Position numbers and translations under genes: made by a program
In this document: piece by piece, positions 63,819-64,000 of the stretch
How the letters are laid out: each line of letters starts with the position of its first letter
How positions within the stretch are numbered: the first letter of the stretch is position 1
The notes under the pieces: model-generated
Seen by the model: only the letters and a program-made list of their open reading frames with translations
What the model was told of the DNA's origin: nothing
The model's database searches: none
Assembly (NCBI RefSeq): GCF_035594125.1
Contig: NC_087197.1
Location: 7,548,110-7,612,109, forward strand
Direction of reading: 5' to 3'
Length of the DNA: 64,000 nucleotides
DNA from: Scylla paramamosain
Taxonomy: Eukaryota; Arthropoda; Malacostraca; Decapoda; Portunidae

Positions 63819-64000
63819 AAAAACACTCAAAATATACATTTTTGGTAAAGTTTTTCTGCTTCTTGATATTGGTTGGTTTGCATCAGTTTTAGCGTTTTTC
63901 TACGTAAAACACTGAGAAGACACGTTTTCAGTAATTTTCTTTTGGATTCCCACATAGAGTGAGTTCCTTATTATTTATCATTTTGATGCCTAACATGCTG
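63819..64000 (-). repeat. inv1 block resumed to window end
   Basis: This is satellite sequence in inverted orientation continuing the block cut at 60844. AACACTCAAAATATAC, GGTTTGCATCAGTTTTAGCG and CCTAACATGCTG match HOR inv1 (1413-1597 in copy 1) with a few substitutions. The satellite field continues beyond the window. Confidence 0.9.

Overview
The window is a block of AT-rich satellite DNA, not a gene region. I find no host gene, tRNA, rRNA or CRISPR array. The only coding sequence I can support is a degenerate non-LTR retrotransposon near the right end. The long tandem satellite and the style of the retroelement indicate an animal genome. The element looks to me like the Jockey-type copies common in decapod crustaceans, especially crabs, but that is recollection and not a search result.

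The repeat is nested on three levels. (1) The base monomer is about 96 bp. It opens with ACATTACCAAAAA, carries GTATTTTGAGTGTTTTTGAG in its first third, and has ACGCTAAAA and ATGCAAA further on. (2) Ten recognisable monomer types (called m1 to m10 here) follow each other in fixed order in a unit of about 1.1 kb. Each unit holds one A-rich/T-rich linker that ends TTCATAG or TTCACAG before GTACCGAGATGCC. (3) From 1 to 42411, four such units (D 1,983 bp, A 1,688 bp, B 1,110 bp, C 1,090 bp) make a higher-order repeat (HOR) of about 5.87 kb: seven full copies plus partial copies at both ends. D and A are long because each contains an inverted block (inv1 in D, inv2 in A).

At 42411 the homogeneous array stops abruptly. 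From 42412 to 60844 there are 17 more units of about 0.85 to 1.8 kb in the same orientation, mutually diverged and not in the 5.87 kb period. Some of them preserve earlier stages: D-, A-, B- and C-like units in matching order at 51235-57740, an inv1 copy at 53386-53693, an A-like unit without inv2 (54118-55250), and an older two-unit repeat (44819-48982). Point differences between HOR copies are very few in copies 1-5, a handful in copy 6, and many in copies 7-8 at the edge.

At 60845-63818 an APE-endonuclease/reverse-transcriptase non-LTR retrotransposon (about 3 kb, + strand, with poly(A)) interrupts another inv1-type block. Its frame is open apart from one internal stop. Satellite sequence resumes at 63819 and runs to the window end. 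A centromeric or heterochromatic role is possible but is inference only.
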